A stretch of 25,621 nt of DNA from a virus, in the IMG/VR virus record IMGVR_UViG_3300011114_000183, positions 1 through 25,621 of that record, one strand, 5' to 3'. The notes beneath the pieces are model-generated. The model was not told where the DNA came from. It searched no databases and saw only the letters and a program-made list of their open reading frames with translations. Shown in pieces: positions 1 through 7,684 of the stretch (position 1 is the stretch's first letter; each line of letters opens with the position of its first letter). The position numbers and the translations under genes were made by a program.

Positions 1-49
1 GGCGGATATCCGCGTGGTCGGTTGCGCACTACCGCCTATGCTTGGGTGC

Positions 50-592
50 ATGGCACGACCGAAGACTGGAACAGGCGGCGGAGCATCCGCCATCCCGATC
101 GAGCGCAAGCGATTGAAAGGCTCACGCATCCGCACAGGATTGAAGGCTTCACCTATGCCAGAGACCGCGCTTGCGCTAGTCGACTTGTCGGTTGTGCCGA
201 TCGCACCGAAAGGTTTGGGCAAAGTTGGCACGGAGTATTGGACGGTGTTGTGGACTGGTGGTCGGCGTCATCTGTCCGAGTTGCACGATGGTCCGTTGAT
301 GGGTCGGCTGTGTCGCAACTATCAGAAGATCTACGATTTGGAACTTTGGCTTGGCGACGATGTGACGAGTCGCTGGTACACCTCACCGAACGGTCAGATT
401 GTGACTCATCCAGCGGTGAAACAGATCGAGCAGATGGATGCGCAATGTACTGCGTGGATGTGTCTGCTCGGTTTCACTCCAAGCGACAGGGCGAGACTTG
501 GTCTTGCCGAGATAAGGGTGGCCAATGAGCTTGACTCATACCGACAAAGGAACTCCAACCTGGTCGACGCCAAAGTTATACAGCCGATCTGA
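50..592 (+). CDS. terS: Terminase small subunit (P27-like)
   Basis: Predicted DNA-recognition subunit of the packaging motor, acting with the large terminase encoded immediately downstream. The 180-residue protein opens MARPKTGTGGG, a typical P27-family start, has a basic N-terminal stretch, then a helical core (roughly residues 40-165) with the family-like pattern SPNGQIVTHPAVKQI followed by LLGFTPSDRARLGLAE. The ATG at 50 is chosen because this start resembles family members; a GTG at 14 is in frame but would add 12 atypical residues. No clear Shine-Dalgarno precedes 50, so the start is less certain than the frame. The 3' end overlaps the large terminase by 68 bases, longer than most overlaps here. 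Bases 1-49 hold nothing I can assign; an upstream gene may enter the window there in another frame. Confidence 0.8.
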   Translation: MARPKTGTGGGASAIPIERKRLKGSRIRTGLKASPMPETALALVDLSVVPIAPKGLGKVGTEYWTVLWTGGRRHLSELHDGPLMGRLCRNYQKIYDLELWLGDDVTSRWYTSPNGQIVTHPAVKQIEQMDAQCTAWMCLLGFTPSDRARLGLAEIRVANELDSYRQRNSNLVDAKVIQPI

Positions 593-1994
593 CGGTCACA
601 AGGTCGTTGACTTTGCCCGTACCTTCTTGCATGTCAGCAAAGGTGTTCGTGCTGGTCAGCCTCTGATTCTTACCAACTGGCAGGTCGCACTTCTTGACGG
701 GTTGTATGAGCGTCGTGATGACGGGTTGCTTCGGTATCGTCGCAGCCTGATCGGGTTGGCTCGGAAGAACGGCAAGTCGCTTCTTGGTTCGGTGATTGCG
801 CTCTACGGTTTGATCGAGGGTGAGCCTGGTGCCGAGGTTTATTCGGCGGCGGGTGACAGACAGCAGGCACGGGTTGTGTTCAATGAAGCGAAATGGCAGA
901 TCACTCAGTCGCCTGCGTTGTCGGGTGTGTGCAAGGTGTATCGCGATGTGGTTGAGGTGCCTTCGACTGGTGCGATATATCGTGTGCTGTCGAGTGACGC
1001 TAAGTTGCAACAGGGTTTGAATCCTTCAACGGTTGTGTTTGATGAGTTGCATGTGCAGCCGAACTCTGAGTTGTGGGATGCGTTGACGCTTGGTTCTGGT
1101 GCGCGTAAAGATCCGAACATTGTTGCGATCAGCACGGCTGGATTTGACTTGGATACGATCTGTGGTTCTTTGTACAACTATGGCAAGCGGGTCATCTCTG
1201 GTGATCAGGTTGATGAGCGGTTCGGGTTTTGGTGGTGGGAAGCACCAGCGGATTGTGAGGTGTCGGATCGTGATGCTTGGGCTGTTGCGAACCCGAATCT
1301 GGCTGAAGGACTTCTTGACATCGAGGACATGGAGATATCAATGATGCAAACGGCTGAGACCGCTTATCGTCGTTACCGTCTGAACCAGTGGGTTCGCACC
1401 GATGGCGAGTCTTGGCTGCCGAAGGGCGCGTGGGAGTTGTGTCGCAGTGAGTCTGAACTTGATCCGAACATTCCTGTGTTCGTCGGCATTGACATGGCGT
1501 TGAAGCATGACTCGATTGCTGTTGTGGTTGCGCAACCGCAGGAGTCTGGTCGGATTGTTGTTCGTGCGAAGATTTGGCATCCTGATGGTGGTGTGATGGA
1601 TGTGGCCGCAGTTGAGCAACACATTCGTGAACTTGGTCGCGAGTTCACGGTGCAAGAGTTCGCTTATGACCCGGCGTTCTTTCAACGGTCAGCGGAAGCG
1701 ATGTCTGATGAAGGGTTCACGATGGTTGAGTTCTCGCAGTCGACTGCGCGTATGGTGCCTGCGTGTGGAACTTTGTATGAGATGATTGTGAATCAGAAGA
1801 TCGCGCATGATGGTAATCCTGTGTTCGCTGATCAGGTGTTGTCGGCTGCGCAACGGTCTACGGATATGGGTTGGCGTTTGTCGAAAGGTAAGTCGAAACG
1901 GAAGATTGATGCTGCGATAGCATTGGCGATGGCTGTCGATCGTGCAACGAGAAGAGCCGAGAGTGTTCAGCAACCTGGGTTCTTCGTAGTTTAG
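525..1994 (+). CDS. terL: Terminase large subunit (Terminase_1 type)
   Basis: ATPase and nuclease of the packaging motor, which pumps DNA into the prohead and cuts the concatemer. The 489-residue length is normal for Terminase_1 proteins. The N-terminal ATPase shows a variant Walker A, GLARKNGKS (residues 77-85), and Walker B with the catalytic acid, TVVFDELH (169-176). The C-terminal RNase H-like nuclease shows acidic residues in the expected places: FVGIDMALKHDS (D323), EFAYDP (D382) and KIDAAIALAMAVDRA (D462, D472). The ATG at 525 has a moderate upstream purine stretch (AAGGGTGG) and overlaps terS. The neighbouring terS and portal genes fit the usual packaging order. The family call is very secure; no intein or inserted homing endonuclease is visible. 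Confidence 0.96.
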   Translation: MSLTHTDKGTPTWSTPKLYSRSDGHKVVDFARTFLHVSKGVRAGQPLILTNWQVALLDGLYERRDDGLLRYRRSLIGLARKNGKSLLGSVIALYGLIEGEPGAEVYSAAGDRQQARVVFNEAKWQITQSPALSGVCKVYRDVVEVPSTGAIYRVLSSDAKLQQGLNPSTVVFDELHVQPNSELWDALTLGSGARKDPNIVAISTAGFDLDTICGSLYNYGKRVISGDQVDERFGFWWWEAPADCEVSDRDAWAVANPNLAEGLLDIEDMEISMMQTAETAYRRYRLNQWVRTDGESWLPKGAWELCRSESELDPNIPVFVGIDMALKHDSIAVVVAQPQESGRIVVRAKIWHPDGGVMDVAAVEQHIRELGREFTVQEFAYDPAFFQRSAEAMSDEGFTMVEFSQSTARMVPACGTLYEMIVNQKIAHDGNPVFADQVLSAAQRSTDMGWRLSKGKSKRKIDAAIALAMAVDRATRRAESVQQPGFFVV

Positions 1995-2004
1995 GAGTGA
2001 TGAG

Positions 2005-2157
2005 ATGATGATTGTTATTCTTGAGATGGTCGCAGTGTTCTTGATTGCGCTCGGCATATTTTACATTGCAGTTCCACTTGGGCTAATCTTTGTAGGACTT
2101 TCGATGCTTGCATTCACCTTGGCATGGGAACGGTCAAAGAAAGCGGATAGAAACTGA
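2005..2157 (+). CDS. Small membrane protein between terminase and portal
   Basis: A 50-residue ORF beginning MMIVILEMVAVFLIALG. It has a good ribosome binding site (AGGAG at 1993-1997) and ends in TGATG, so its stop overlaps the portal start. Residues about 3-20 and 23-41 are hydrophobic and would form two membrane helices or a hairpin; the C-terminus WERSKKADRN is charged. It fills the gap between terL and portal exactly, which with the ribosome binding site argues that it is translated. I recognise no family. A role in the membrane during infection, or only translational coupling to the portal gene, is possible; neither is shown. The start could also be the adjacent ATG at 2008. Confidence 0.7.
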   Translation: MMIVILEMVAVFLIALGIFYIAVPLGLIFVGLSMLAFTLAWERSKKADRN

Positions 2158-3686
2158 TGTTGTCAAGACTGTTTGAACCAAGAGGCGAAGAACGAGCCGT
2201 TTCATATCAGTCGCTGTTCGCCGCAGGTGACGCATTCCAATTCACAACAAATGCCGGCACGGTAGTCACACAAGAAGATTCGTTGAAGATTGGAACCGTG
2301 TATGCGTGTGTCCGACTAATCGCGGACTCTATCTCAACTCTGCCAGTCGATGTGTTCATCCGTGTCGATGGTGATCGCCGTCCGTTCCGACCACGACCAG
2401 AATGGCTTGACATGCCTGAAGTCGGTGTGTCACGCACTGACCACTTCCAGCAGGTGCTTGTTTCGATGCTGTTGAATGGTAACTCGTTCACTCGTATCCT
2501 TCGCGACAACCAAGGTGTTGTCGGTTTGTCGGTTTTGAATCCGTTGAAAGTTGAAGTGAAACGCGACGAGTCACGCCGAATCATCTATGTCTTTGACAAT
2601 CGTGACATCATCGAGCATGAAAACATGATTCATTTGTCCGAGTTGCGTTTGCCTGGCGATCTTCGTGGCCGTTCACGCATCGAACTTGTCAAAGAGAATC
2701 TTGGATTGTCGAAAGCACTTGAGGAGTTCGCTGCAAGGTTCTTCGGTCAAGGTTCGCACACTTCTGGCATCATCGAGTTCCCAGGTAACTTGACACGCGA
2801 ACAAGCTAAGTCTTTGGTTGACGGATTCGAAGAAGGTCACAAAGGTTTGCGTCGCGCACACCGTCCAGGGATTCTGTTCGGTGGTGCGAAGTACACGACA
2901 ACTTCGGTCGCACCAGACGATTCACAGTTCTTGCAATCACGACAGTTCGCAGTTGAGGAGATTCTTCGCGCGTTCCGTGTCCCGCCATCGATGGCTGGTG
3001 TGATTCAGTCAGGTGCGCAAGCGTACGCATCAGTTGAAATGAACGGCATTCATTTTGTGATGCACACACTCAGACCGTATGTCACCAAGATTGAGGACGG
3101 ATATTCAAGACTCATTGATGGCCGTGGCGCATTCCTAAAGTTCAATCTTGATGGTTTGATGCGCGGCGACTTCGGCTCACGAGTCGCAGGATATTCATCA
3201 GGTCTACAAGCGGGCTGGTTGTCAATCAACGATGTGCGACGCTTCGAAGATCTACGACCTGCCGATGGCGGTGACACTTACCGTGTGCCACTAGCGAATG
3301 TTGACTTGGGTGCGGCTGGACTCACAGAACTTGACCGCAAAACAATGATGGCTCAACGCCTCATTAACGCAGGCTTTGAACCTGCCGCAGTGTTGAAAGC
3401 ACTTGATGTTGATCCGATCGCACACACAGGTGTCGCACCAGTTCTCTTGCAACAAGTCACAGAACCAGCACCAACTTACGATGTGAATCAGCGTGATGTG
3501 AATGTGACGATGCCAGAAGTTGTTGTGAATGTTCCACCAGCGAATGTGAATGTTGCTGCGCCTGTCATCAATGTGCCTGAGACTGTGGTGCGTGTGAATG
3601 TGCCTGAGAATCGTCCGACTGTTCGCACGGTTGAGCGTGACGCTGATGGCCGTATCTTGACAATCACCGAAAGGGTTGAAGAGTAA
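2157..3686 (+). CDS. Portal protein (HK97 family)
   Basis: Forms the dodecameric ring at the special capsid vertex through which DNA enters and leaves. The 509-residue protein has the HK97-type portal pattern: KIGTVYACVRLIADSIS (about residues 44-60), LLNGNSFTRILRDNQG, and a long region with FAARFFGQGSHTSGII and AFRVPPSMAGVIQSG near the clip and wing domains. Residues 440-509 are an unusual valine/asparagine-rich tail with repeated VNV and VPP/VPE units, followed by a charged end RTVERDADGRILTITERVEE. Such V-N-V tails occur in related siphophage portals, as I recall. Its ATG overlaps the preceding small gene, and its stop overlaps the next start by one base, so translation is probably coupled. 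Identity is secure; the function of the tail is unknown. Confidence 0.94.
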   Translation: MLSRLFEPRGEERAVSYQSLFAAGDAFQFTTNAGTVVTQEDSLKIGTVYACVRLIADSISTLPVDVFIRVDGDRRPFRPRPEWLDMPEVGVSRTDHFQQVLVSMLLNGNSFTRILRDNQGVVGLSVLNPLKVEVKRDESRRIIYVFDNRDIIEHENMIHLSELRLPGDLRGRSRIELVKENLGLSKALEEFAARFFGQGSHTSGIIEFPGNLTREQAKSLVDGFEEGHKGLRRAHRPGILFGGAKYTTTSVAPDDSQFLQSRQFAVEEILRAFRVPPSMAGVIQSGAQAYASVEMNGIHFVMHTLRPYVTKIEDGYSRLIDGRGAFLKFNLDGLMRGDFGSRVAGYSSGLQAGWLSINDVRRFEDLRPADGGDTYRVPLANVDLGAAGLTELDRKTMMAQRLINAGFEPAAVLKALDVDPIAHTGVAPVLLQQVTEPAPTYDVNQRDVNVTMPEVVVNVPPANVNVAAPVINVPETVVRVNVPENRPTVRTVERDADGRILTITERVEE

Positions 3687-4069
3687 TGGCACACGGTCTA
3701 TCGGCTTATCTTTGTAATTCTTGGCTTGACGCGCTTGCGAACAACACTTCTTATGCGGTCGCACAGGTGTACATCAAACTTCACACAGGTGATCCAGGTC
3801 CAGCAGGTACAGCGAACGCTGCAACTGAGACGACACGCAAAGCGGCATCGTTCGGTGTGGCTGTCGCTGGTGCGATCAACTCTGATGCGGATATCTCGTG
3901 GACGAACATCGCAGGTTCGCAAGACGCAAACCACTTCACCGCTTGGGACAACTTGACAGCAGGCAACTTCTTGTTCTCTGGTGCAATCGTCGCTGGTGCC
4001 TACACAGCAGGCGACACCTACACGATTAGTGCAGGCAACCTCACAGTCTCATTGACGCTCGCATCGTAG
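3686..4069 (+). CDS. Putative small virion protein (head or fibre associated)
   Basis: A 127-residue protein beginning MAHGLSAYLCNSWLDALANN, followed by VYIKLHTGDPGPAGTANAATE and a beta-rich remainder (SWTNIAGSQDANHFTAWD, FLFSGAIVAGAYTAGDTYTISAGNLTVSL). The layout of a short N-terminal helix, a line like VYVALHTGDPG, then a jelly-roll-like beta domain resembles a family of small phage virion proteins of the mycobacteriophage gp80 type. I make that link from memory, not from a search. It sits between portal and protease, where decoration or head-fibre proteins are plausible. Its start overlaps the portal stop (TAATG). No transmembrane or catalytic motifs are seen. It could equally be a tail-fibre-like protein. 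Confidence 0.6.
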   Translation: MAHGLSAYLCNSWLDALANNTSYAVAQVYIKLHTGDPGPAGTANAATETTRKAASFGVAVAGAINSDADISWTNIAGSQDANHFTAWDNLTAGNFLFSGAIVAGAYTAGDTYTISAGNLTVSLTLAS

Positions 4070-4073
4070 GTTC

Positions 4074-4751
4074 ATGATGGCCGTTCAACGGTTCGTCCTC
4101 GACTCAACCACACTTGACAACGCAGGCTTCGGGCTTGACGGTGGTGCAGCATTCATCCTTGATACTTCAACGCTTGATAGTGCAGCTGTTCTTGATGGTG
4201 GAGAGTTCCTAACTGTTGCCACCGGCTCATCGTCTTTGGGTGGGCTTAGTGCTTCAGCGTCTGCGCAATCAACGGTCTTCGCTGTTCTGTCTTCAAGTTT
4301 GGGTGGGCTGGATGCGTCTGCGACTGCGCGATCAACTCTGTTCCCTGTGTTGTCTTCGTCGTTGGGTGGGTTGGATGCGACGGCCACAGCGCGAGCAACA
4401 ATCTTCCCTGTTCTGTCTTCGTCGTTGGGTGGGTTGGATGCGACGGCCACAGCGCGAGCAACAATCTTCCCTGTTCTGTCTTCGTCGTTGGGTGGGCTGG
4501 TTGCTTCAGCAACAGCAACAGTGATCCCACCAGAACCAACACCAGAACCAATACCTTCAGGCGGACGACAATACGCTGCACCACGACGCAAGAAGATTGA
4601 ACCGCTACCAGAAGTTGAGATACCAGTCATCCAACCGAAACGACGCTACGCAGTCGCGTCAGCAACCTTGAACGGAATGCAAGCGCAAGCAGTCGGGACA
4701 ATAACTTTCAGCATCTTGGACGATGATGCTGAGGTATTGTTGTTGGTCTAA
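4074..4751 (+). CDS. Repeat-containing putative virion protein
   Basis: A 225-residue protein with three parts. Residues 6-43 carry two copies of an F(I/V)LD(T/S)xxLD motif. Residues about 50-160 are 21-residue repeats of the type SSSLGGLDATATARATIFPVL, nearly identical in the middle copies. A basic, proline-rich segment follows (PPEPTPEPIPSGGRQYAAPRRKK), then a final degenerate repeat, ASATLNGMQAQAVGTITFS. The repeats contain small residues in alternation and probably fold as short beta strands. It lies between head genes, starts four bases after the previous stop, and its stop overlaps the protease start. I do not recognise an enzyme; a decoration or spacer-like virion protein is the best inference. 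The FILDTS motif is shared with a tail protein at 16872-18116. Confidence 0.65.
   Translation: MMAVQRFVLDSTTLDNAGFGLDGGAAFILDTSTLDSAAVLDGGEFLTVATGSSSLGGLSASASAQSTVFAVLSSSLGGLDASATARSTLFPVLSSSLGGLDATATARATIFPVLSSSLGGLDATATARATIFPVLSSSLGGLVASATATVIPPEPTPEPIPSGGRQYAAPRRKKIEPLPEVEIPVIQPKRRYAVASATLNGMQAQAVGTITFSILDDDAEVLLLV
4351..4496 (+). repeat. Perfect 63-bp tandem repeat in coding sequence
   Basis: Two identical 63-base units (4351-4413 and 4414-4476) and the first 20 bases of a third (4477-4496) encode the 21-residue repeat of the surrounding gene. Two more degenerate copies precede them (about 4225-4350). The period is a multiple of three, so copy-number change keeps the frame. The DNA identity of the central copies, against divergence at the flanks, suggests recent duplication or slippage. 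Confidence 0.93.
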
Positions 4752-6238
4752 TGCCTTACTTCATTACCGACAAGTCACCAGATTGTTCTGGGTGGGCAAC
4801 CATCAAAGAAGACGGTGAAGTTATCGGTTGTCACGCAACGAAACAAGATGCGATTGATCAGATGGTCGCGGTGTCTGTTGCTGAGGACATGGAACCTGGT
4901 GGTGAACGCGCGTTACCTGACAACTATCGTCCAGCACTCTCACCTGATGTTCCTGAAGGTCGTGCTTGCGGGAACTGTGCGTTCTACGACGAAGACAATG
5001 TGCAAGGCGAAGGTGACAATCTGAAAGCGTATTGTACGAAGTGGGATGATTATGTTGACGGCGGATTCTATTGCAACGCATGGCAACCACATGAAGAAGA
5101 AATGGAAGAAGAAGAAGAAGAAGAATCAGTTCGGCAGGTATCTCTTGAGATACCTGTCTACATTCGCACCGCAGCAAGAAAAGGATTGGACTACTACGGT
5201 CAAGGTCTTGCGGGTGAAGGGCTGGTCGATCGAACCGTTCGTGAAGCACGAGACATGGCAAGAGGCGACATCACCGAAGACAAAGTCATCCGCTCAAACG
5301 CATGGGCGCAACGACACGCAGTAGACCTAGACGCACCAAAGAACTCGGATTCGACGAACGACGAGTTCCCTGGTGCGGGTGCGGTCGCACATTATCTGTG
5401 GGGAATCAACCCGCTCAACCCGCAACCGGCACGAGACTGGTTCGAACGCAAAGCAAACCAAATCAAAGACGAACGAGGATTGTTCTCGTTCCATCGCGCC
5501 AAGACTGAATACTTTGCTAACATTCCAGGCATGGAAGACAACAAGGTTGAGACACGCCGCATTCATGTCAACGAGTTTGAACTTCGCGCAGGTCCAACAG
5601 GTGACGGAATGTCATTCTCAGGTTATGCAGCAGTCTTCAATTCTGATTCTGAACCGTTGCCGTTCATCGAGCGAATCGCACCAGGTGCATTCCGCAAATC
5701 GTTGAAAGGTCGTAACACAATCAAGATGTACATGAACCATGACTCGTCGATGCTTCTCGCTTCGACACGGTCAAGGACTTTGCGACTTGAAGAAGATTCA
5801 CGAGGTTTGTTGGTGAACGCCGATCTGCCAGACACAACTGTCGGCCGTGACCTGAGTGTTCTGATGCAACGCGGCGATGTTGACTCGATGTCGTTCGGCT
5901 TCTCGGTTCCTTCAGGTGGCGACAAATGGTCAGATGATGGCATGACCCGCGAACTACGTCAAGTCCGTTTGCATGAAGTGTCGGTCGTGACAGGCTTCCC
6001 TGCCTACAAAGCAACTTCGGCAACTGTTCGTTCTCTTGACATCCTTGCCGAGCGCACAGGTGTTGACGCAGACAAGCTCGCTGAGGCGATCACGATGCTC
6101 GAATCTGGGAACACTTTGTCGGATGAATCGGCTGAACTGTTGTCGAGTGCGGTCGGTAAACTTCGTGCCGAACCAGCCAAAGTCCCTTCGTCGGTGAACT
6201 TGTTGACAAAACATCTTGAACTGTTGAAAAAGTTCTAG
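4751..6238 (+). CDS. Prohead protease (HK97/U35) with N-terminal extension
   Basis: The C-terminal domain (about residues 270-425) is a prohead maturation protease: FSGYAAVFNSDSEPLPFIER, KMYMNHD with catalytic His330, DSMSFGFSV with the likely nucleophile Ser381, and LHEVSVVTGFPAY with Glu409. It should cleave the scaffolding part of the capsid protein. The remaining 260 N-terminal residues are unusual for this family. Residues 70-113 carry CGNC (C73, C76), C95 and C108 ending in CNAWQP, resembling the four-cysteine pattern of high-potential iron-sulfur proteins. A Glu-rich linker follows (115-125). Residues 137-245 form a helical domain (RKGLDYYGQGLAGEGL, TVREARDMARGDI, GAGAVAHYLWGINP) that I believe is common in phage head proteins but cannot name. 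One continuous frame covers all of it. The protease call is secure; the iron-sulfur idea is inference. Confidence 0.9.
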   Translation: MPYFITDKSPDCSGWATIKEDGEVIGCHATKQDAIDQMVAVSVAEDMEPGGERALPDNYRPALSPDVPEGRACGNCAFYDEDNVQGEGDNLKAYCTKWDDYVDGGFYCNAWQPHEEEMEEEEEEESVRQVSLEIPVYIRTAARKGLDYYGQGLAGEGLVDRTVREARDMARGDITEDKVIRSNAWAQRHAVDLDAPKNSDSTNDEFPGAGAVAHYLWGINPLNPQPARDWFERKANQIKDERGLFSFHRAKTEYFANIPGMEDNKVETRRIHVNEFELRAGPTGDGMSFSGYAAVFNSDSEPLPFIERIAPGAFRKSLKGRNTIKMYMNHDSSMLLASTRSRTLRLEEDSRGLLVNADLPDTTVGRDLSVLMQRGDVDSMSFGFSVPSGGDKWSDDGMTRELRQVRLHEVSVVTGFPAYKATSATVRSLDILAERTGVDADKLAEAITMLESGNTLSDESAELLSSAVGKLRAEPAKVPSSVNLLTKHLELLKKF

Positions 6239-6253
6239 ATTCTCGTCTATAGT
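6224..6253 (+). promoter_or_regulatory. Sigma70-like promoter upstream of the capsid gene
   Basis: TTGAAA (6224-6229) and TATAGT (6248-6253) are separated by 18 bases, each matching the sigma70 consensus at five of six positions. The -35 lies inside the end of the protease gene. Transcription would begin near 6260, leaving a leader of about 100 bases before the capsid ATG. This would give separate, higher expression of the most abundant virion protein; a terminator after the gene fits the same idea. Confidence 0.55.
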
Positions 6254-6263
6254 TCATTCTGTC

Positions 6264-6305
6264 GGTAAGCGTCCCGCTACGACTAGAGATTGGTCAGCGT
6301 CCCGC
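6264..6305 (+). repeat. Two 14-bp direct repeats in the capsid leader
   Basis: GGTAAGCGTCCCGC (6264-6277) and GGTCAGCGTCCCGC (6292-6305) match at 13 of 14 positions and start 28 bases apart. The first can also fold as a small AGCG-TCC-CGCT hairpin, so a C-rich loop is presented. They lie just downstream of the predicted promoter, in the untranslated leader, so a protein-binding or RNA-level role in capsid expression is plausible. No known element is recognised. Confidence 0.6.
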
Positions 6306-6362
6306 GCCATCGGAATACAACTTCCTGCGCACCACCAATCAACTACTACTCATGGAGAAATC

Positions 6363-7559
6363 ATGAAACAATTTATTGAACAACAAATGGCACAACGCGC
6401 AACAGCGTGGGAAGCCGCAAAGAAGATTCTTGATGTTGCAACCGCCGAAAAGCGTGACTTGTCAGCAGAAGAAACACAGACATATGAGCGCATCAGCAAA
6501 GAACTTGACGAGCGCACAGCAACAATCGAGAAGCTCCGCGCCGATGAGGCCCGTGAACTTCGTTTGGATGCAGCAACACGCGAGATCGCAGACCAGGTTC
6601 GTCCTGTCGCTGACGCTCCACGCGCAGAGCGCAACGACAACGATGTAATTCGTTCGATGGCAAAAGGTGAAATTCGTTCACACATGTTTGAGAAGCGTGA
6701 TGTTGTAAAGACATCAGCAGGCGCACCAGTACCAACATCGTTCTACGACCAAGTGATCATGCTTGCTCGTACGGTTGGTCCAATGCTCCAGACTTCAACA
6801 GTCTTGAATACAGCATCAGGCGAGAACCTTCAGATTCCATCACTTGCTCAATACTCGACAGCGGCAATCGTTGGCGAAGGCACAGCAATCGCAGAATCGG
6901 ATCCAGTATTCAACTCATTCATCACATTGGGCGCATACAAGTTCTCGTTCCTCGTTCAACTCTCACGAGAGTTGGTCGAAGATTCAGGCGTGGACATCTT
7001 GCGCTTCTTGGCTGATCAGACCGGCAACGAACTCGGTGTGCGTGTTAACGCTTCACTGACAACTGGCTCAGGAACAAACCAACCAAAAGGTATCGTCGTA
7101 GCATCAGCTGTCGGCGTAACTGGCGGAACCGCAGTTTCGGGTGCGTTCACAGCAGACAACTTGATTGACTTGGTCTACTCGGTAGACACAGCCGGTCGTC
7201 GTTTGGCTGGTTCAGGCTTCCAGATGAATGCAAAGTCAATCGGTGCAATGCGCAAACTGAAGGACACAGCAGGCAACTTCGTGTTCCAACCAGCACTTAG
7301 CGCAGACGCAAATGACTTGCTTCTTGGATACCCAGTATTCGAGAACCCAGCAATGGCAGACACGGCAACTAGCGCGAAGTCGGTAATCTTCGGACACCTT
7401 CCTTCGTACTTCGTTCGCTCGGTAGGCGGCATCAAGTTGGATCGAAGCGATGACTTCGCATTCAGCACTGATCTCATTACCTTCCGTGCAACAATGCGTG
7501 TCGATGGCAACTTGCCACAAACATCACATGTCAAACACTTCATCGGCAACGCTGCTTAA
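6363..7559 (+). CDS. Major capsid protein (HK97 fold)
   Basis: Builds the icosahedral shell. The 398-residue protein has an N-terminal helical, charged delta/scaffolding region (about residues 1-110, coiled coil around 25-70) and then the HK97 fold. The usual entry is seen in TSAGAPVPTSFYDQVIMLAR, the core in LVQLSRELVEDSGVDILRFL and LTTGSGTNQPKGI, and the end in ATMRVDGNLPQTSHVKHF. The protease encoded just upstream probably removes the N-terminal region near residues 105-120; the exact site cannot be read. A GGAG ribosome binding site precedes the ATG. A dedicated promoter and a downstream terminator bracket the gene, which is usual for the most abundant late protein. Identity is secure. 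Confidence 0.95.
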   Translation: MKQFIEQQMAQRATAWEAAKKILDVATAEKRDLSAEETQTYERISKELDERTATIEKLRADEARELRLDAATREIADQVRPVADAPRAERNDNDVIRSMAKGEIRSHMFEKRDVVKTSAGAPVPTSFYDQVIMLARTVGPMLQTSTVLNTASGENLQIPSLAQYSTAAIVGEGTAIAESDPVFNSFITLGAYKFSFLVQLSRELVEDSGVDILRFLADQTGNELGVRVNASLTTGSGTNQPKGIVVASAVGVTGGTAVSGAFTADNLIDLVYSVDTAGRRLAGSGFQMNAKSIGAMRKLKDTAGNFVFQPALSADANDLLLGYPVFENPAMADTATSAKSVIFGHLPSYFVRSVGGIKLDRSDDFAFSTDLITFRATMRVDGNLPQTSHVKHFIGNAA

Positions 7560-7583
7560 TTAGAGCAACCGATAACAGACATG

Positions 7584-7648
7584 ACAGTCCGCAAGGGCTG
7601 TGACTAGGATTAAGCCTCGGTAAGGTCGTGCAGGACTTGCCGAGGCTT
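7584..7648 (+). terminator. Tandem hairpins, probable terminator after the capsid gene
   Basis: The main hairpin is AAGCCTCGGTAAG (7612-7624) pairing with CTTGCCGAGGCTT (7636-7648), 13 pairs including one G-U, with an 11-base loop. A smaller hairpin precedes it: ACAGTCC-GCAA-GGGCTGT (7584-7601), with a GNRA-type tetraloop. There is only a short T-run after the main stem, so it may act as a weak terminator or an RNA-stabilising end rather than a strict stop. It separates the capsid gene from the glycosyltransferase run. Confidence 0.7.
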
Positions 7649-7670
7649 TACCTATTCCCGCACTATTCTT

Positions 7671-7684
7671 AGGAGGATCATGTG
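7671..7684 (+). promoter_or_regulatory. Single ribosome binding site serving two staggered starts
   Basis: AGGAGG (7671-7676) is followed by ATCATGTGG. ATG at 7680 has a spacing of three bases, GTG at 7682 a spacing of five. Elsewhere in this window the same AGGAGG stands five bases from its start (12647 and 13724), so spacing favours the GTG, while codon strength favours the ATG. The two starts open different frames, both long. Confidence 0.8.

Noticed and set aside
3-116. Possible end of an upstream gene in frame 3
   Set aside because: Only about 37 residues, no recognisable motif, and it overlaps the terminase start; cannot be supported.
1-528. Long open frame from the left edge, overlapping the small terminase in another frame
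   Set aside because: Arg-rich composition without any domain, and it overlaps a convincing terminase small subunit; it is best read as a shadow frame.
4085-4630. 181-codon open frame on the minus strand opposite the repeat gene
   Set aside because: It mirrors the repeats of the plus-strand gene and has no ribosome binding site or domain; an antisense shadow.
7637-7669. Possible promoter before the glycosyltransferase run (TTGCCG and TATTCT)
   Set aside because: The spacer is 21 bases and the -35 lies in the terminator stem; not convincing.
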